Assembly: GCF_018070575.1 (NCBI RefSeq) | Contig: NZ_JAGPXN010000012.1 | Span: forward strand, 1-64,000 | Direction of reading: 5' to 3' | Source: Micromonospora sp. C31 | Lineage (GTDB): Bacteria; Actinomycetota; Actinomycetes; Mycobacteriales; Micromonosporaceae | Length of the DNA stretch: 64,000 nt | In this document: positions 26,696-35,564 of the stretch, piece by piece | Position numbering within the stretch: position 1 is the stretch's first letter | Layout of the letters: each line of letters begins with the position of its first letter | The notes under the pieces: generated by a model | Told to the model about the DNA's origin: nothing | Databases searched by the model: none | What the model saw: the letters and a program-made list of their open reading frames with translations, nothing else | Made by a program: the position numbers and the translations under genes

Positions 26696-27344
26696 GCGTC
26701 TCCTTCGGGTACGAGTACGTCAGTCTGCCGGCGGTCACTGCTCTCGCCGCGCCTGCTTGTGGCCCAGCGACCCTGATGGCGCCGGCCCACAAAATCTAGG
26801 CCGAAACGGCTAGACATCCTCGGTGGCGTGGAATACTCTTCTTCAAGTCGAGAGCAAAGATCCGTCAAGACGTGGACGGACCGCCTGGCCGCGAGGTCGC
26901 GACGGCGGTGAGGGGTGGAAGCGATTTGCGGCGCTCCTCTGATGGTTGGTAGGAGCACGTCGGTCCCGGCGGGATGCACGCCGAGACCGCAGGTGGGGCC
27001 GATGCTCTTTCGGGGCTCCAGCTGATGCTCCCCGTACGTGGTCGGGGCCGGGCAGGAACGTGGGCCCCGACAGTCAGCAAGGAAGTTCAAGCACCAGAGG
27101 AAAGGGAGGGCCGTACACCGTTGGATCGCCCGCTGTCGGCCGTCATGCCCGGCTCGGCGGACACCGCAGTTTCCATCGAACGAGAGGTGGTCTCCGGTCA
27201 CGATTATGCGATCCTCGCACCCGAAGCCGTTCATGGCGGCTGGTGCGGATACGACAAGCCGACCTTCCCGTCGGCAGATGGTGTTCTGACCCGTAACCCT
27301 GGGCCCCGGCGCGTGCGCGCCGGGGCCCTCGACGTGGAGGTGTG
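26696..27344. other. 649-bp gene-free region before the MerR-type gene
   Basis: No convincing coding sequence. One plus-strand frame stays open from 26974 to the MerR start, but its third-position GC is clearly lower than in neighbouring genes and I recognise no family. The stretch is AT-richer than its surroundings near 26800-26870, which would suit promoters for the two flanking genes. It ends in the hairpin at 27301-27328. It may hold a long 5' leader or a small RNA. Confidence 0.4.
27301..27328 (+). terminator. 13-bp perfect hairpin just upstream of the MerR-type gene
   Basis: GGGCCCCGGCGCG (27301-27313) and its exact complement (27316-27328), separated by 2 nt. The ribosome binding site GGAGG (27336-27340) begins only 8 nt downstream. 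It could terminate an upstream small transcript, or act as a leader hairpin limiting translation of the MerR gene. Confidence 0.55.
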
Positions 27345-27665
27345 ATGGGGCAAGACCCGGATGACATGTTCGGCGACGAGAACTACCCGGCATACACCAT
27401 CGGCCAGGCCGCGGAGATGCTCGGCACGACGCAGGACTTCCTGCGCCGCCTGGACGAGGCGAAGCTCATCAACCCGCACCGCTCTACCGGCGGGCACCGC
27501 CGCTACTCCCGCTACCAACTGCGTCTGGCAGCCCGGGCCCGCGAGATGGTCGACGAGGGTCTCGCCCTGGAGGCAGCCTGCCGGATCATCATCCTTGAGG
27601 ACCAACTCGAGGAAGCCCTGCGACAGAACCGGGACCAGCAGCACGGGACGCGGCGGGGCGACTGA
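27345..27665 (+). CDS. MerR-family (HspR-like) transcriptional regulator
   Basis: 106 aa from the ATG at 27345, four bases after GGAGG; a GTG three bases earlier is too close to the RBS. The N-terminal winged helix is clear (YTIGQAAEMLGTTQDFLRRL, then STGGHRRYSRYQL, residues about 16-56). A short C-terminal helix follows (CRIIILEDQLEEAL) and there is no effector domain. Small single-domain MerR proteins of this type are widespread in actinobacteria. Target genes are not visible here. Confidence 0.85.
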   Translation: MGQDPDDMFGDENYPAYTIGQAAEMLGTTQDFLRRLDEAKLINPHRSTGGHRRYSRYQLRLAARAREMVDEGLALEAACRIIILEDQLEEALRQNRDQQHGTRRGD

Positions 27666-27820
27666 CCGGACCACCTTCGGGTGAGGTCGTCGACGGGCGG
27701 GGGCCGGCTGGTCCGCCCCGGGCGACCCCAAGTTCCCGATCTGGCCCTCGCCGCGCACAGCGGGTAGCGGTACGGTGGCACCGGGCAGCCGCCAGGAGCC
27801 GAAGCAGCCGGGGGTCCGCG

Positions 27821-28810
27821 ATGGCCGATCGTGAGGTGTTCTCCTTCCGCGAGTTCGGGTGGATCGGCCCGGACGGTCTGCCGAACCTGGTCTGGGTCCC
27901 CGTCGAGCCGGGGCCGGGCGGTCTGCTGCCCGATGACGACGATCTGGAGGAGCGCTACTCGCTCGACCTGCGGCAGCTGCCCGGCATCGGCAGGCTGCAC
28001 CGTTTCCGCGATGGGCTCCTCACCGAGCTGCGGCGCAACGCCGGCCGGGCCGAGGTTCCCGCCACGAGCGGGGAACACCGGGAATGGACCGCCGCGGCGG
28101 ATTCCTACCTCGCCGTCGCCCGGGACGCCGGCATCGAGCTGACAACGGCCTACCGGGAGACGGACCGGTGGTGGTCGCGGCTCTGGCCGCCGGTCGGGAC
28201 GAACCGGCGCCGCGCCCGCCGGCGGCGCGCCGCGGAGCGGTACCGGCAGCGGCTTCACGCGGCCTACACCGCGTACCTGCCGGTCTGGGAGCTGATCACC
28301 ACGCGCGACCGCGACGAGGCCCACCGCCGGGTCGCCGAGGACGCCGCACTGCGGGCCGCGGAACGGGCCGCGGAGCGAAAGCGGGAGGCCGACCGGTGCC
28401 GCGCCTACGAGACCGCCGACGCATCCCGGGTCTGGATGTTCAGACGGGTGGGCGACACGGTCTGGGTGTACCGCAACGACGTGACCCCCACGGTGCGGCT
28501 GCAGCAACGGCCACCGGAGCGGGGGCCGTTCACCGCGCCGCAGCTCGCCGGGCGGCTGGAGGACCTCAAGCCGATCGCGGAGTGGATCTGGGATCCGGCC
28601 GCGACCGAGGCCCTGGAGCAGGTGATCGGTGCCGGTGAGGCGGGCCGTTACTGGTGGTCCCACGAGTCCGTCACCATCGCCGCCACCCGACGAGCCGCGG
28701 CCGCCCAACGCTACGGCGGCAACCGGCACGCCACCGGCCACCACGGCAGCCACGGCGTCGGCCACGACGGTGGAGGCTTCACCGGCGGCGGTCCCAGCGT
28801 GCACGTCTGA
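27821..28810 (+). CDS. Hypothetical protein with His/Gly-rich C-terminus
   Basis: 329 aa; no family recognised. Codon usage is typical of the genome, so it is probably a real gene. Visible features: an acidic N-terminal third (PDDDDLEERY), a strongly basic patch (RRRARRRRAAERY, about 128-140), an Arg/Ala/Glu helix likely to be coiled coil (about 165-195, AERAAERKREADR), a conserved-looking RVWMFRRVGDTVWVYRN, and a C-terminal tail rich in His and Gly (HATGHHGSHGVGHDGGGF) that might bind metal. No signal peptide or membrane segment. It sits alone between the MerR gene and the second biosynthetic cluster. Confidence 0.7.
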   Translation: MADREVFSFREFGWIGPDGLPNLVWVPVEPGPGGLLPDDDDLEERYSLDLRQLPGIGRLHRFRDGLLTELRRNAGRAEVPATSGEHREWTAAADSYLAVARDAGIELTTAYRETDRWWSRLWPPVGTNRRRARRRRAAERYRQRLHAAYTAYLPVWELITTRDRDEAHRRVAEDAALRAAERAAERKREADRCRAYETADASRVWMFRRVGDTVWVYRNDVTPTVRLQQRPPERGPFTAPQLAGRLEDLKPIAEWIWDPAATEALEQVIGAGEAGRYWWSHESVTIAATRRAAAAQRYGGNRHATGHHGSHGVGHDGGGFTGGGPSVHV

Positions 28811-28957
28811 CGGTCACCGGTGGCCGGACTGCTGTCGACGCCTCCCGTCATGTCGCCGGGGGCATTATGGCCGGTCGGCGCTTCGTCCACACTGGTCGGA
28901 AGGTCCGGAGTTCGGCTGCGTTCGTGGTCGGATGTCCATCCGCCCAGATGTGGCCGA

Positions 28958-28987
28958 GGCCGGAGAACGTCGATATCGTTACCGGCC
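28958..28987. promoter_or_regulatory. Imperfect palindrome before the ligase/MMPL operon
   Basis: A 30-bp imperfect inverted repeat with outer arms GGCCGG and CCGGCC and inner AACG/CGTT elements around GATATC, 68 bp before the GTG of the ligase gene. The position fits an operator for the operon that starts the second cluster. No matching site was found elsewhere in the window. Confidence 0.35.
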
Positions 28988-29055
28988 AATTGGGCGGCCG
29001 ATGATCATTAGTCCTCGGCCGACCACCCCAATCCCCGAGATGAGAGGACACGCTC

Positions 29056-30780
29056 GTGGCCTCACCCGCCGATCCGATGCTCGCCGGCGACGACGTCGAG
29101 CCGCAGCGGCCCGTTCCACGGTTCCTCACCGAGTACACGCCCACTCGGTGGCGCCGTCGGCTGAGCCCCTTTTCGCGCGTACCGAAGCACTCCAAGATGG
29201 GCGAGACCTGGCACGTGGCGGCGAAGACCGCCCCGGACGAGCTGGTCATCGTCGATCGCCCACCGGACATCGACCCCGCCGGCGCCGAAGCCCGCACCTA
29301 CACCCAGTGGGCGGAACTCGTCGATCGCGCCGCGGCCTGGCTGCACAAGGCGGGCGTACGCCCGTGGGACCGGGTGGCGATCCTCAAGCAGAACCACCTG
29401 GACATCGTCGTTCTCGGCTGCGCCATCGCCCGGATCGGCGCCATTCCCTGCATGTTCTCCGGCTCCTACGGGCCGGAGGCGATGATCCCGATGCTGAAGC
29501 GGCTGGAACGGCCGTTCCTGTTGACCGACCAGAAGCACCTCGACAAGTGCGGCATCACCCCGGAGGTGGTGGCGGAGCTGACCGTACGGACGATCAGCGT
29601 CGACGCGGTCGCGGACCGGCCGGACGTGCTGCGGCTGGACGACTTCAAGGACGCGCCACCGGTCCAGCCGAACATGCGCGAGTTCAAGGAGCCGGTGGTC
29701 ATCACCCACACCTCCGGCACCACCGGCATACCCAAGCTGGTCATGCACTCCGCCGAGTCCATCTACGCGATGGCGATCGTGGAGACCGAGCGGTGGCCCC
29801 GGTTCGGGCTGCGGCGCAGCGACACGGTGGCGTTCTGCGACCCCTACACGCACGAGCGGCTCACCACCATGCAACTGGCGATGGCCGCGGTCGGCCCGCG
29901 GGTGATCTACCTGTCCGACCCGCTCTCGCCGAGGGTCCGGGAGCTGCTGGCCGAGCACAAGCCGACGCTGGTGGAGGCACTGCCGAACATCTACCTCGCC
30001 TGGGAGCCGCTGGCCCGCGACCCCGCCGGCCTGTTCAGCAACGTGCGGGAGTACGTCAACTCGTTCGACGCCATCCACACCCGCACGATCCGTACCTTCA
30101 TGGCGGCCACCAGGCGGCGGTTCCCGATCTGGGTCCAGTCGTGGAGCCAGAGCGAGAACGGCGCGCTGTGCATCCGGCCGTTCTTCCGCTTCGTCGTGCG
30201 CCGCAAGGGGCACCGGCCGCCGCCGACGCAGCTGATCGGCTGGCCCATCCCGTTTCACGCCAAGATGCGGGCGGTGGACCCGGAGACCGGCAGGGAGGTC
30301 CCGCGCGGCCAGGTCGGCCTGATCGAGATCGACCAGCCGGGACGGTGCCTCGCGTACGTGGGCGAGCAGGACCGGCACGACCTGAAGTGCAACGGCAGGT
30401 GGTGGAACACCGGCGACCTCGCGGTCATCAACAAGTGGGGTGCCGTGCGGATCGTGGACCGGGAGATCGACCGGATCCCCGGCGGCAGCGCCATCGAGTT
30501 CGAGGACCTCATCCTCGACCGGATCGACTACACCACCGAGGTCGTCATCCTGCCGGTCGCCGGTGACCTGCCGGTACCGGTGGTCAGCACCGCGGACGAC
30601 GTCGTCCTGGACAAGGCCGACTGGGACCGGGCGGTCGCCGACCTGAGCCCGATGGCTCCGCCGATCCAGATAAAGTGGGACGAGTTCCCACGAACCGGCA
30701 CGTGGAAGATCCGCCGGGTCGAGCTGCGGGAGAAGCTGCTCTCCGGTGCCCAGGCGATCGGTATCGGGCGCTGGAGCTGA
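29056..30780 (+). CDS. AMP-dependent acyl ligase (acyl-CoA/ACP synthetase-like)
   Basis: 574 aa from a GTG with GAGAGGA upstream. ANL superfamily: nucleotide-binding loop THTSGTTGIPK near residue 220, an unusual A5 region (SWSQSENG in place of YGxTE), NTGDLAVI near 455, and a C-terminal RTGTWKIRR that keeps the catalytic Lys. It therefore adenylates a carboxylic acid. It differs from the FAAL at 35565-37214, which has the LFHDMG signature. An MMPL exporter follows 96 bp downstream in the same direction. It may activate a second acyl or carboxylic building block of the cluster, or recycle the product. The substrate is unknown. Confidence 0.88.
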   Translation: MASPADPMLAGDDVEPQRPVPRFLTEYTPTRWRRRLSPFSRVPKHSKMGETWHVAAKTAPDELVIVDRPPDIDPAGAEARTYTQWAELVDRAAAWLHKAGVRPWDRVAILKQNHLDIVVLGCAIARIGAIPCMFSGSYGPEAMIPMLKRLERPFLLTDQKHLDKCGITPEVVAELTVRTISVDAVADRPDVLRLDDFKDAPPVQPNMREFKEPVVITHTSGTTGIPKLVMHSAESIYAMAIVETERWPRFGLRRSDTVAFCDPYTHERLTTMQLAMAAVGPRVIYLSDPLSPRVRELLAEHKPTLVEALPNIYLAWEPLARDPAGLFSNVREYVNSFDAIHTRTIRTFMAATRRRFPIWVQSWSQSENGALCIRPFFRFVVRRKGHRPPPTQLIGWPIPFHAKMRAVDPETGREVPRGQVGLIEIDQPGRCLAYVGEQDRHDLKCNGRWWNTGDLAVINKWGAVRIVDREIDRIPGGSAIEFEDLILDRIDYTTEVVILPVAGDLPVPVVSTADDVVLDKADWDRAVADLSPMAPPIQIKWDEFPRTGTWKIRRVELREKLLSGAQAIGIGRWS

Positions 30781-30876
30781 CCGTCGTCGTCCTCTGATCC
30801 ACCCCGACGCGGCGCCGGTGGACACTGTGCCGGCGCCGCGTCGTCGTGGCCCGCAGTCGAGCGAAGGGTAACTGGC

Positions 30877-33030
30877 ATGTTGGATCTCCTCGGCCGGCTC
30901 GCGCACCGGGCACGCTGGTGGGTGATCGCCGCCGCCGCGGTGTTCCTGGTCGCCGCGGGCGGCTGGGGAGCCGGCGCCTTCGACGACCTGGCCGCCGGCG
31001 GGTTCACCTACGCGGCCAGTGAGAGTTCCCGCGCCGACGAGGTCGAACGGGAGGCGCTCGGACGCAACGACGCGGACGTCGTCGTGCTGTTCGGCAGCGA
31101 CCGCTGGACGGTGGAGGAACCCGCGTACGCCGACGCCGCCCGGCGCGTGCTGGACGGGCTTCCGGCCGAGCGGGTCGAGGGCGTGACCGACTACTGGCGG
31201 GCCAGGGTTCCCGCCCTGGTCAGCACCGACCGGCACGAGACGTTCGCCGCCGTGCAGATCGCCGGCGCCACCGAGAACGACCGCCTCACCAACTACCTGG
31301 CCATCAAGGACAGCCTGACCAGCCCGGACCTCGACGTCACCGTCGGCGGGCCGCTGGCGCTGATCGACGACGTCAACAGCCAGAGCAAGGCGGACCTGAC
31401 CCGCGCCGAGGCGCTGGCGTTGCCGATCCTGTTCCTGCTGCTGGTGTTCATCTTCCGCAACCTGCTGGCGGCGCTGCTGCCGGTCGTGGTCGGGGTGCTG
31501 GCGATCGTGGGCTCGCTGGCCGGCCTGCGGCTGCTGGCGCAGTTCACCGACGTCTCGATCTTCGCGGTCAACGTGGTCACCCTGCTCGGCCTCGGACTGG
31601 CCGTGGACTACAGCCTGTTCATGGTCAGCCGGTTCCGGGAGGAACTCGGTGCGGGCCACCCCGTCCCGGTGGCGTTGCGGCGGACCATGGTCACCGCGGG
31701 CCGGACCATCGTCGTCTCCGCGGTGACCGTCGCGCTCGCGCTCGCCAGCCTGGCCGTCTTCCCGCAGGTGTTCCTGCGGTCCATCGCCGTCGGTGGGGTC
31801 GTCGCGGTACTGCTGGCGGGGTTCTTCGCGATGACCGTGATGGCGGCGATGCTGGCCCTGTTGGGGCTGCGGCTGCGGGAGCGTCGCCGCAGGCCGGTCG
31901 ACGCCGACCCGGGCTCCGGGGCGTGGGCGCGGATCGCGCGGACGGTGATGCGCCGACCCGTACTGGTCGGTGGCGCGGTCGTCGCCGTGCTGGTCGTCCT
32001 CGGGCTGCCGTTCCTGCGCATCTCCTACGGCTGGCTGGACACCCGGGTGCTGCCCGCCTCGGCGGAGAGCCGGCAGGTCCAGGACGCCATCGAGCGGTCG
32101 TTCCCCGACAGCGTCACCCGCCCGATCGAGGCCATCGTCACGCTGGACGGCCCGGCGGCCGGTTCTCCCGGCCGGGAGGAGATCGCCGCGTACGTGCAGC
32201 GGGTGGCCGCGCTGCCGGGCGTGGGGCAGGCGGACGTCAGCGGGCTGGCCGGCGACACCGCGCGGGTCACCGTCCGGTTCGACGCGGAACCGATCTCGCA
32301 GCAGGGCCGGGAACTGGTCGACGCGGTGCGCGGCGTCGAACCGCCGGCCTCCGGCACGGTGCTGGTCGGCGGCGACGCCGCCGGCTTCGCCGACCTGATG
32401 GACATGCTCGGGCAGCGGCTGCCGTGGATGGCGCTACTCGTCGTGGTCAGCACGTTCGTGCTGTTGTTCCTGTCCTTCGGCTCGCTGGTGCTGCCGGTCA
32501 AGGCGATCCTGATGAACGTGCTGAGCCTGACCGCGGCGTTCGGCGCGGTGGTGTGGGTCTTCCAGGACGGCAACCTGTCCGGGCTGCTGCGGTTCACCTC
32601 CACCGGCAACATCGACGTGGTGCAACCCATTCTGATCTTCGCCGTCGCGTTCGGACTGTCGATGGACTACGAGGTGTTCCTGCTCTCGCGTATCCGCGAG
32701 CACTACGACCTCAGCGGTGACAACACCGAGGCGGTCGCGGTCGGGTTGCAGCGGTCCGGCCGGATCATCACCAGCGCGGCCCTGCTGCTGGTGGTGGTGA
32801 TCGTGTCGTTCGCGACCGCGAGCGTGCTGGTCGTGAAGATCATCGGCATCGGGCTGGCGCTCGCCGTCGTCGTCGACGCCACCATCGTCCGAGCGTTGCT
32901 GATGCCGGCCACCATGCGGCTGCTCGGCCGGCTCAACTGGTGGGTGCCCGGGCCACTGCGACCGCTCTACAGCCGGTGGGGCATCCGCGGGGAGAACGCT
33001 CACCTGGACGCGGAGCGTACGCCCGTGTAG
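30877..33030 (+). CDS. MMPL-family (RND) lipid transporter
   Basis: 717 aa membrane protein with two repeats, each with one TM segment, an extracytoplasmic loop and a bundle of about five TM segments (first half 1-360, second half 360-690). The proton-relay motif GLAVDYSLFMVSRFREE lies in the first half and GLSMDYEVFLLSRIREH in the second. Relatives in mycobacteria and streptomycetes export lipids and lipidated polyketides. It is downstream of the acyl ligase and next to FAAL and PKS genes, which strongly suggests that it exports the lipid-like product. A convergent terminator hairpin follows. Confidence 0.93.
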   Translation: MLDLLGRLAHRARWWVIAAAAVFLVAAGGWGAGAFDDLAAGGFTYAASESSRADEVEREALGRNDADVVVLFGSDRWTVEEPAYADAARRVLDGLPAERVEGVTDYWRARVPALVSTDRHETFAAVQIAGATENDRLTNYLAIKDSLTSPDLDVTVGGPLALIDDVNSQSKADLTRAEALALPILFLLLVFIFRNLLAALLPVVVGVLAIVGSLAGLRLLAQFTDVSIFAVNVVTLLGLGLAVDYSLFMVSRFREELGAGHPVPVALRRTMVTAGRTIVVSAVTVALALASLAVFPQVFLRSIAVGGVVAVLLAGFFAMTVMAAMLALLGLRLRERRRRPVDADPGSGAWARIARTVMRRPVLVGGAVVAVLVVLGLPFLRISYGWLDTRVLPASAESRQVQDAIERSFPDSVTRPIEAIVTLDGPAAGSPGREEIAAYVQRVAALPGVGQADVSGLAGDTARVTVRFDAEPISQQGRELVDAVRGVEPPASGTVLVGGDAAGFADLMDMLGQRLPWMALLVVVSTFVLLFLSFGSLVLPVKAILMNVLSLTAAFGAVVWVFQDGNLSGLLRFTSTGNIDVVQPILIFAVAFGLSMDYEVFLLSRIREHYDLSGDNTEAVAVGLQRSGRIITSAALLLVVVIVSFATASVLVVKIIGIGLALAVVVDATIVRALLMPATMRLLGRLNWWVPGPLRPLYSRWGIRGENAHLDAERTPV

Positions 33031-33102
33031 CGCCGGGTCGCCCGTACCGGGGAGGCCCCGTCGTGGGGCACCCCGCAGCCAGCGTGGTCCCGGCAGCGCA
33101 GC

Positions 33103-33135
33103 ACCGTGGCCCGGGGGGCGACCCCAGGCCACGGT
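33103..33135. terminator. Bidirectional hairpin between MMPL and the ACAD-diiron gene
   Basis: ACCGTGGCC (33103-33111) pairs with GGCCACGGT (33127-33135). The loop contains a further GGGG/CCCC pairing. It lies between the two convergent stops. Confidence 0.6.
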
Positions 33136-33142
33136 ACGCAGG

Positions 33143-35548
33143 TCAGTAGATCAGCGCCCGGCCGAGGCCCATGTCGGTGAGGCGCGTGGAGTGCACGATG
33201 CTCGTGATCTCGACAGCCTTCTGGAGGCGTTCCTCCGGTGTGGTGTCGACCAGCCGCCGCCCGTCCCACACCTCGTAGTCACCGATGGTGTCCAGGTGCG
33301 GGGCGATGCCTTCCTGGAACCAGTTCTCCCAGCGGGTGAGCTGGTCGGACACCGGCAACTGCTCCCACAGCCGCATGCCGTCGCGGATGAGTTCGACGAG
33401 GCGTTCCTTGTCGTCGGGGTGCCGCTGCACGTGCTCGCGGATGATCGACGTGCCGACGGCCAGGTGGCGCACCTCGTCGATGGCGGCACCCTTCTCCATG
33501 TCGGCCATGCGCGGGTCGATCGGCCGCCACTTGCGCTCGCTGAGTTCGAACGACGGGGCGAGGAAGCCCTCGACCAGGATCGTCAGCAGCACCACGCCGC
33601 CGAGGAAGTCCTGCCGATCGCGCACGATCGGCATGCCGTACTCCTCCAACGGGTCGAGGATGCCCGCCTTGTCGTGGGCGGTCTGCCGGGCGATGACGGT
33701 GGCGACGTCCTGCTCGTCGATGCCGAGTGTCCGCAGGTGGTTCCGGAAGATCATCGCGTGCCGGGTCTCGTCCATCAGCTGGGTGGCGTAGAACTCGGCG
33801 GTCGTGGAGTCCGGCGCGCACGCCACGATGTAGCCGATCGCGCGGGCCGCCCGCTCCTCGGCCAGCGCGCGGAACGCGACCTCCTGCACCAGCGCGTCGC
33901 GCAGCGGGCCCGGCTCGCGCAGGAAGTCCGGGGTCACCAGTTCCGGCGAGTAGCCGAGGATGTTCCCGCGCAGCGTGCGCTGCGGGACGTTGGCGAACCA
34001 GTACCGCAGGTCGCAGTCGCGTGCGGTCAGCCGGATGCCCTCCGCGCCGTCGAACAGGGAGGATGCCTGGTCCCAGTCGGCGGCGTCGTCCGCCGTCATG
34101 CCCGAGCGCTCGTCGGTGCGGGGAGCGGCGGGCTGGGGACCGTAGGTGATCACCGGTTGCGCACGCGGGCCGGGCACGGTGACCGGTGCCGCGTCGGCTG
34201 CCCGAGGAGCCGCCGCCAGCGTCGGGGCCGGCCCGCTCGAGGGGCCGACCGCGGGCGCGACGGCCGGCGCGACCACGGCCGGCGGTACCGGCGCCGTCGG
34301 TGCCGGTGGCGTCGCTGGTGCCTGTGGTGCCGGTGGCGCCGTCGGTGCCGGTGGCGTCGCTGGTGCCTGCGTCGTCGCTGGTGGCTGCGCGGCCGGTGCC
34401 GGGGCGCTGTCGTTCATCACGAACGGACGGGTGCCGTCGAGGTAGTCGACCAGCGGCGCCGCGACGCTGGCCCGCGACGGTGGGTGGAACGCGACGCACT
34501 GGCAGGCCGCGAGCAGGTAGGCCACCTCGGGTGAACGGATGAACGACATGCCCCCGAGCATCTCGACCGCCCGGCCGGTGGCGTCGGTGATGGCGTCCTG
34601 CGCGCCGTAGCGGGCCATCAGGACCCGGGCCAGCGCGTCGTTGTCCGTGTCGCCGGCCTGCATGGCGCGGGCCGCGCCCTCCAGCAGCTGCGTCGCCGTC
34701 TCCAGCCGGGTGCCCAGCGCGGCGCGGTCGGTGACCGCGCCGCGCCCGTCGGCCAACGCGCGTTCGACGAGCGTGCTGGCCATGCCCAGGTACGACGCGG
34801 TGATGAGCAGCTCGAACCAGATGAACCCGACGGTCTGCAGGTCGTCGAGCATCCCGTCCGGGCCGTTCTCGGTCGGGATGACCAGTTCCTCCTCGATGAA
34901 CACGTCGGTCAGCCGGACCTCGTCGCTCTCCGCGCCGGCGAGCACGCTGCTGCCCCAGAACGGGTGCCGGGTGATGCCGCGCAGCGTGGCCGGCATGAGC
35001 AGGAAGGCCGTCTGCTGGCCGCCCTGCGGTGCGGGGACCGCCACGCTGGCCGTCAGCAGGTCCATCGAGTGGCTCAGGCTGCACGGTCGCTTCGACCCGT
35101 TGATCCGGTAACCGCCGTCCACCGGCGTCGCCGTCATCGTGGGGGAGAGGATCCCCTGGGCCGGGCGGCCCTCGGCGAAGCCCGACGAGACCAGCAGGTT
35201 GCGGCTGGTGATCGCCTCCAGCAGGGCCCACTCCATGCCCGAGTTCTTGATGCTCTCGGCGAAGGTGAACAGCGTCGCCACGGAGAAGTGGTGCATCGTG
35301 GTCGCGACCGCCAGCGACGGGGCGTGGGCGCCGATCGCGCGGGTGACCCGTACCGCGTCCAACGGGGACGCGCCGAGCCCGCCGTAGTCCTTCGGGATCA
35401 CCAGGCTCGGGCCGCCGCTGGCCCGGAACACCGGCAGCGTGGCGGCGCCGGAGGCTTCCCGCTGCTCGAACGGGACCTTCGACAACCCGTCGAGCAGGCC
35501 CGGCAGGTACGACTCGCAGAGGGCGCGGGCCTGATCGAGCGATCGCAC
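33143..35548 (-). CDS. Fusion: acyl-CoA dehydrogenase-like domain + ferritin-like diiron oxygenase
   Basis: 801 aa from a GTG preceded by GGAGG. Residues 1 to about 375 resemble acyl-CoA dehydrogenases (IPKDYGGLGASPLDAVRV, SGFAEGRPAQG, AVEMLGGMSFIRSPEVA). The usual YEGT segment with the catalytic Glu is replaced by VAFHPPS. A Pro/Ala/Thr linker of about 95 residues (380-475) follows. The C-terminal part (about 500-790) has the four-helix diiron pattern: LAEERAARAIGYI, then MDETRHAMIF (ExxH), LVEGFLAPSFE, then IDEVRHLAVG (ExxH). Proteins with that pattern hydroxylate or N-oxygenate substrates, often on carrier proteins. It is probably co-transcribed with the FAAL 16 nt upstream, so an acyl-ACP or acyl-AMP-derived chain is the likely substrate. 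The exact reaction cannot be told. Confidence 0.85.
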   Translation of the reverse strand: MRSLDQARALCESYLPGLLDGLSKVPFEQREASGAATLPVFRASGGPSLVIPKDYGGLGASPLDAVRVTRAIGAHAPSLAVATTMHHFSVATLFTFAESIKNSGMEWALLEAITSRNLLVSSGFAEGRPAQGILSPTMTATPVDGGYRINGSKRPCSLSHSMDLLTASVAVPAPQGGQQTAFLLMPATLRGITRHPFWGSSVLAGAESDEVRLTDVFIEEELVIPTENGPDGMLDDLQTVGFIWFELLITASYLGMASTLVERALADGRGAVTDRAALGTRLETATQLLEGAARAMQAGDTDNDALARVLMARYGAQDAITDATGRAVEMLGGMSFIRSPEVAYLLAACQCVAFHPPSRASVAAPLVDYLDGTRPFVMNDSAPAPAAQPPATTQAPATPPAPTAPPAPQAPATPPAPTAPVPPAVVAPAVAPAVGPSSGPAPTLAAAPRAADAAPVTVPGPRAQPVITYGPQPAAPRTDERSGMTADDAADWDQASSLFDGAEGIRLTARDCDLRYWFANVPQRTLRGNILGYSPELVTPDFLREPGPLRDALVQEVAFRALAEERAARAIGYIVACAPDSTTAEFYATQLMDETRHAMIFRNHLRTLGIDEQDVATVIARQTAHDKAGILDPLEEYGMPIVRDRQDFLGGVVLLTILVEGFLAPSFELSERKWRPIDPRMADMEKGAAIDEVRHLAVGTSIIREHVQRHPDDKERLVELIRDGMRLWEQLPVSDQLTRWENWFQEGIAPHLDTIGDYEVWDGRRLVDTTPEERLQKAVEITSIVHSTRLTDMGLGRALIY
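34290..34369. repeat. 45-bp tandem repeat in the Pro/Ala linker
   Basis: A 35-bp block at 34290-34324 recurs exactly at 34335-34369 (period 45 bp). It encodes the repeated APATPPAPTAP element of the flexible linker between the dehydrogenase and diiron domains. Confidence 0.85.
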
Positions 35549-35564
35549 AGAGTGCCTCCGGAGG

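Noticed and set aside
26974..27345. Possible small protein ahead of the MerR gene
   Set aside because: Third-position GC is too low for this genome, there is no RBS, and the frame runs through the 13-bp hairpin.
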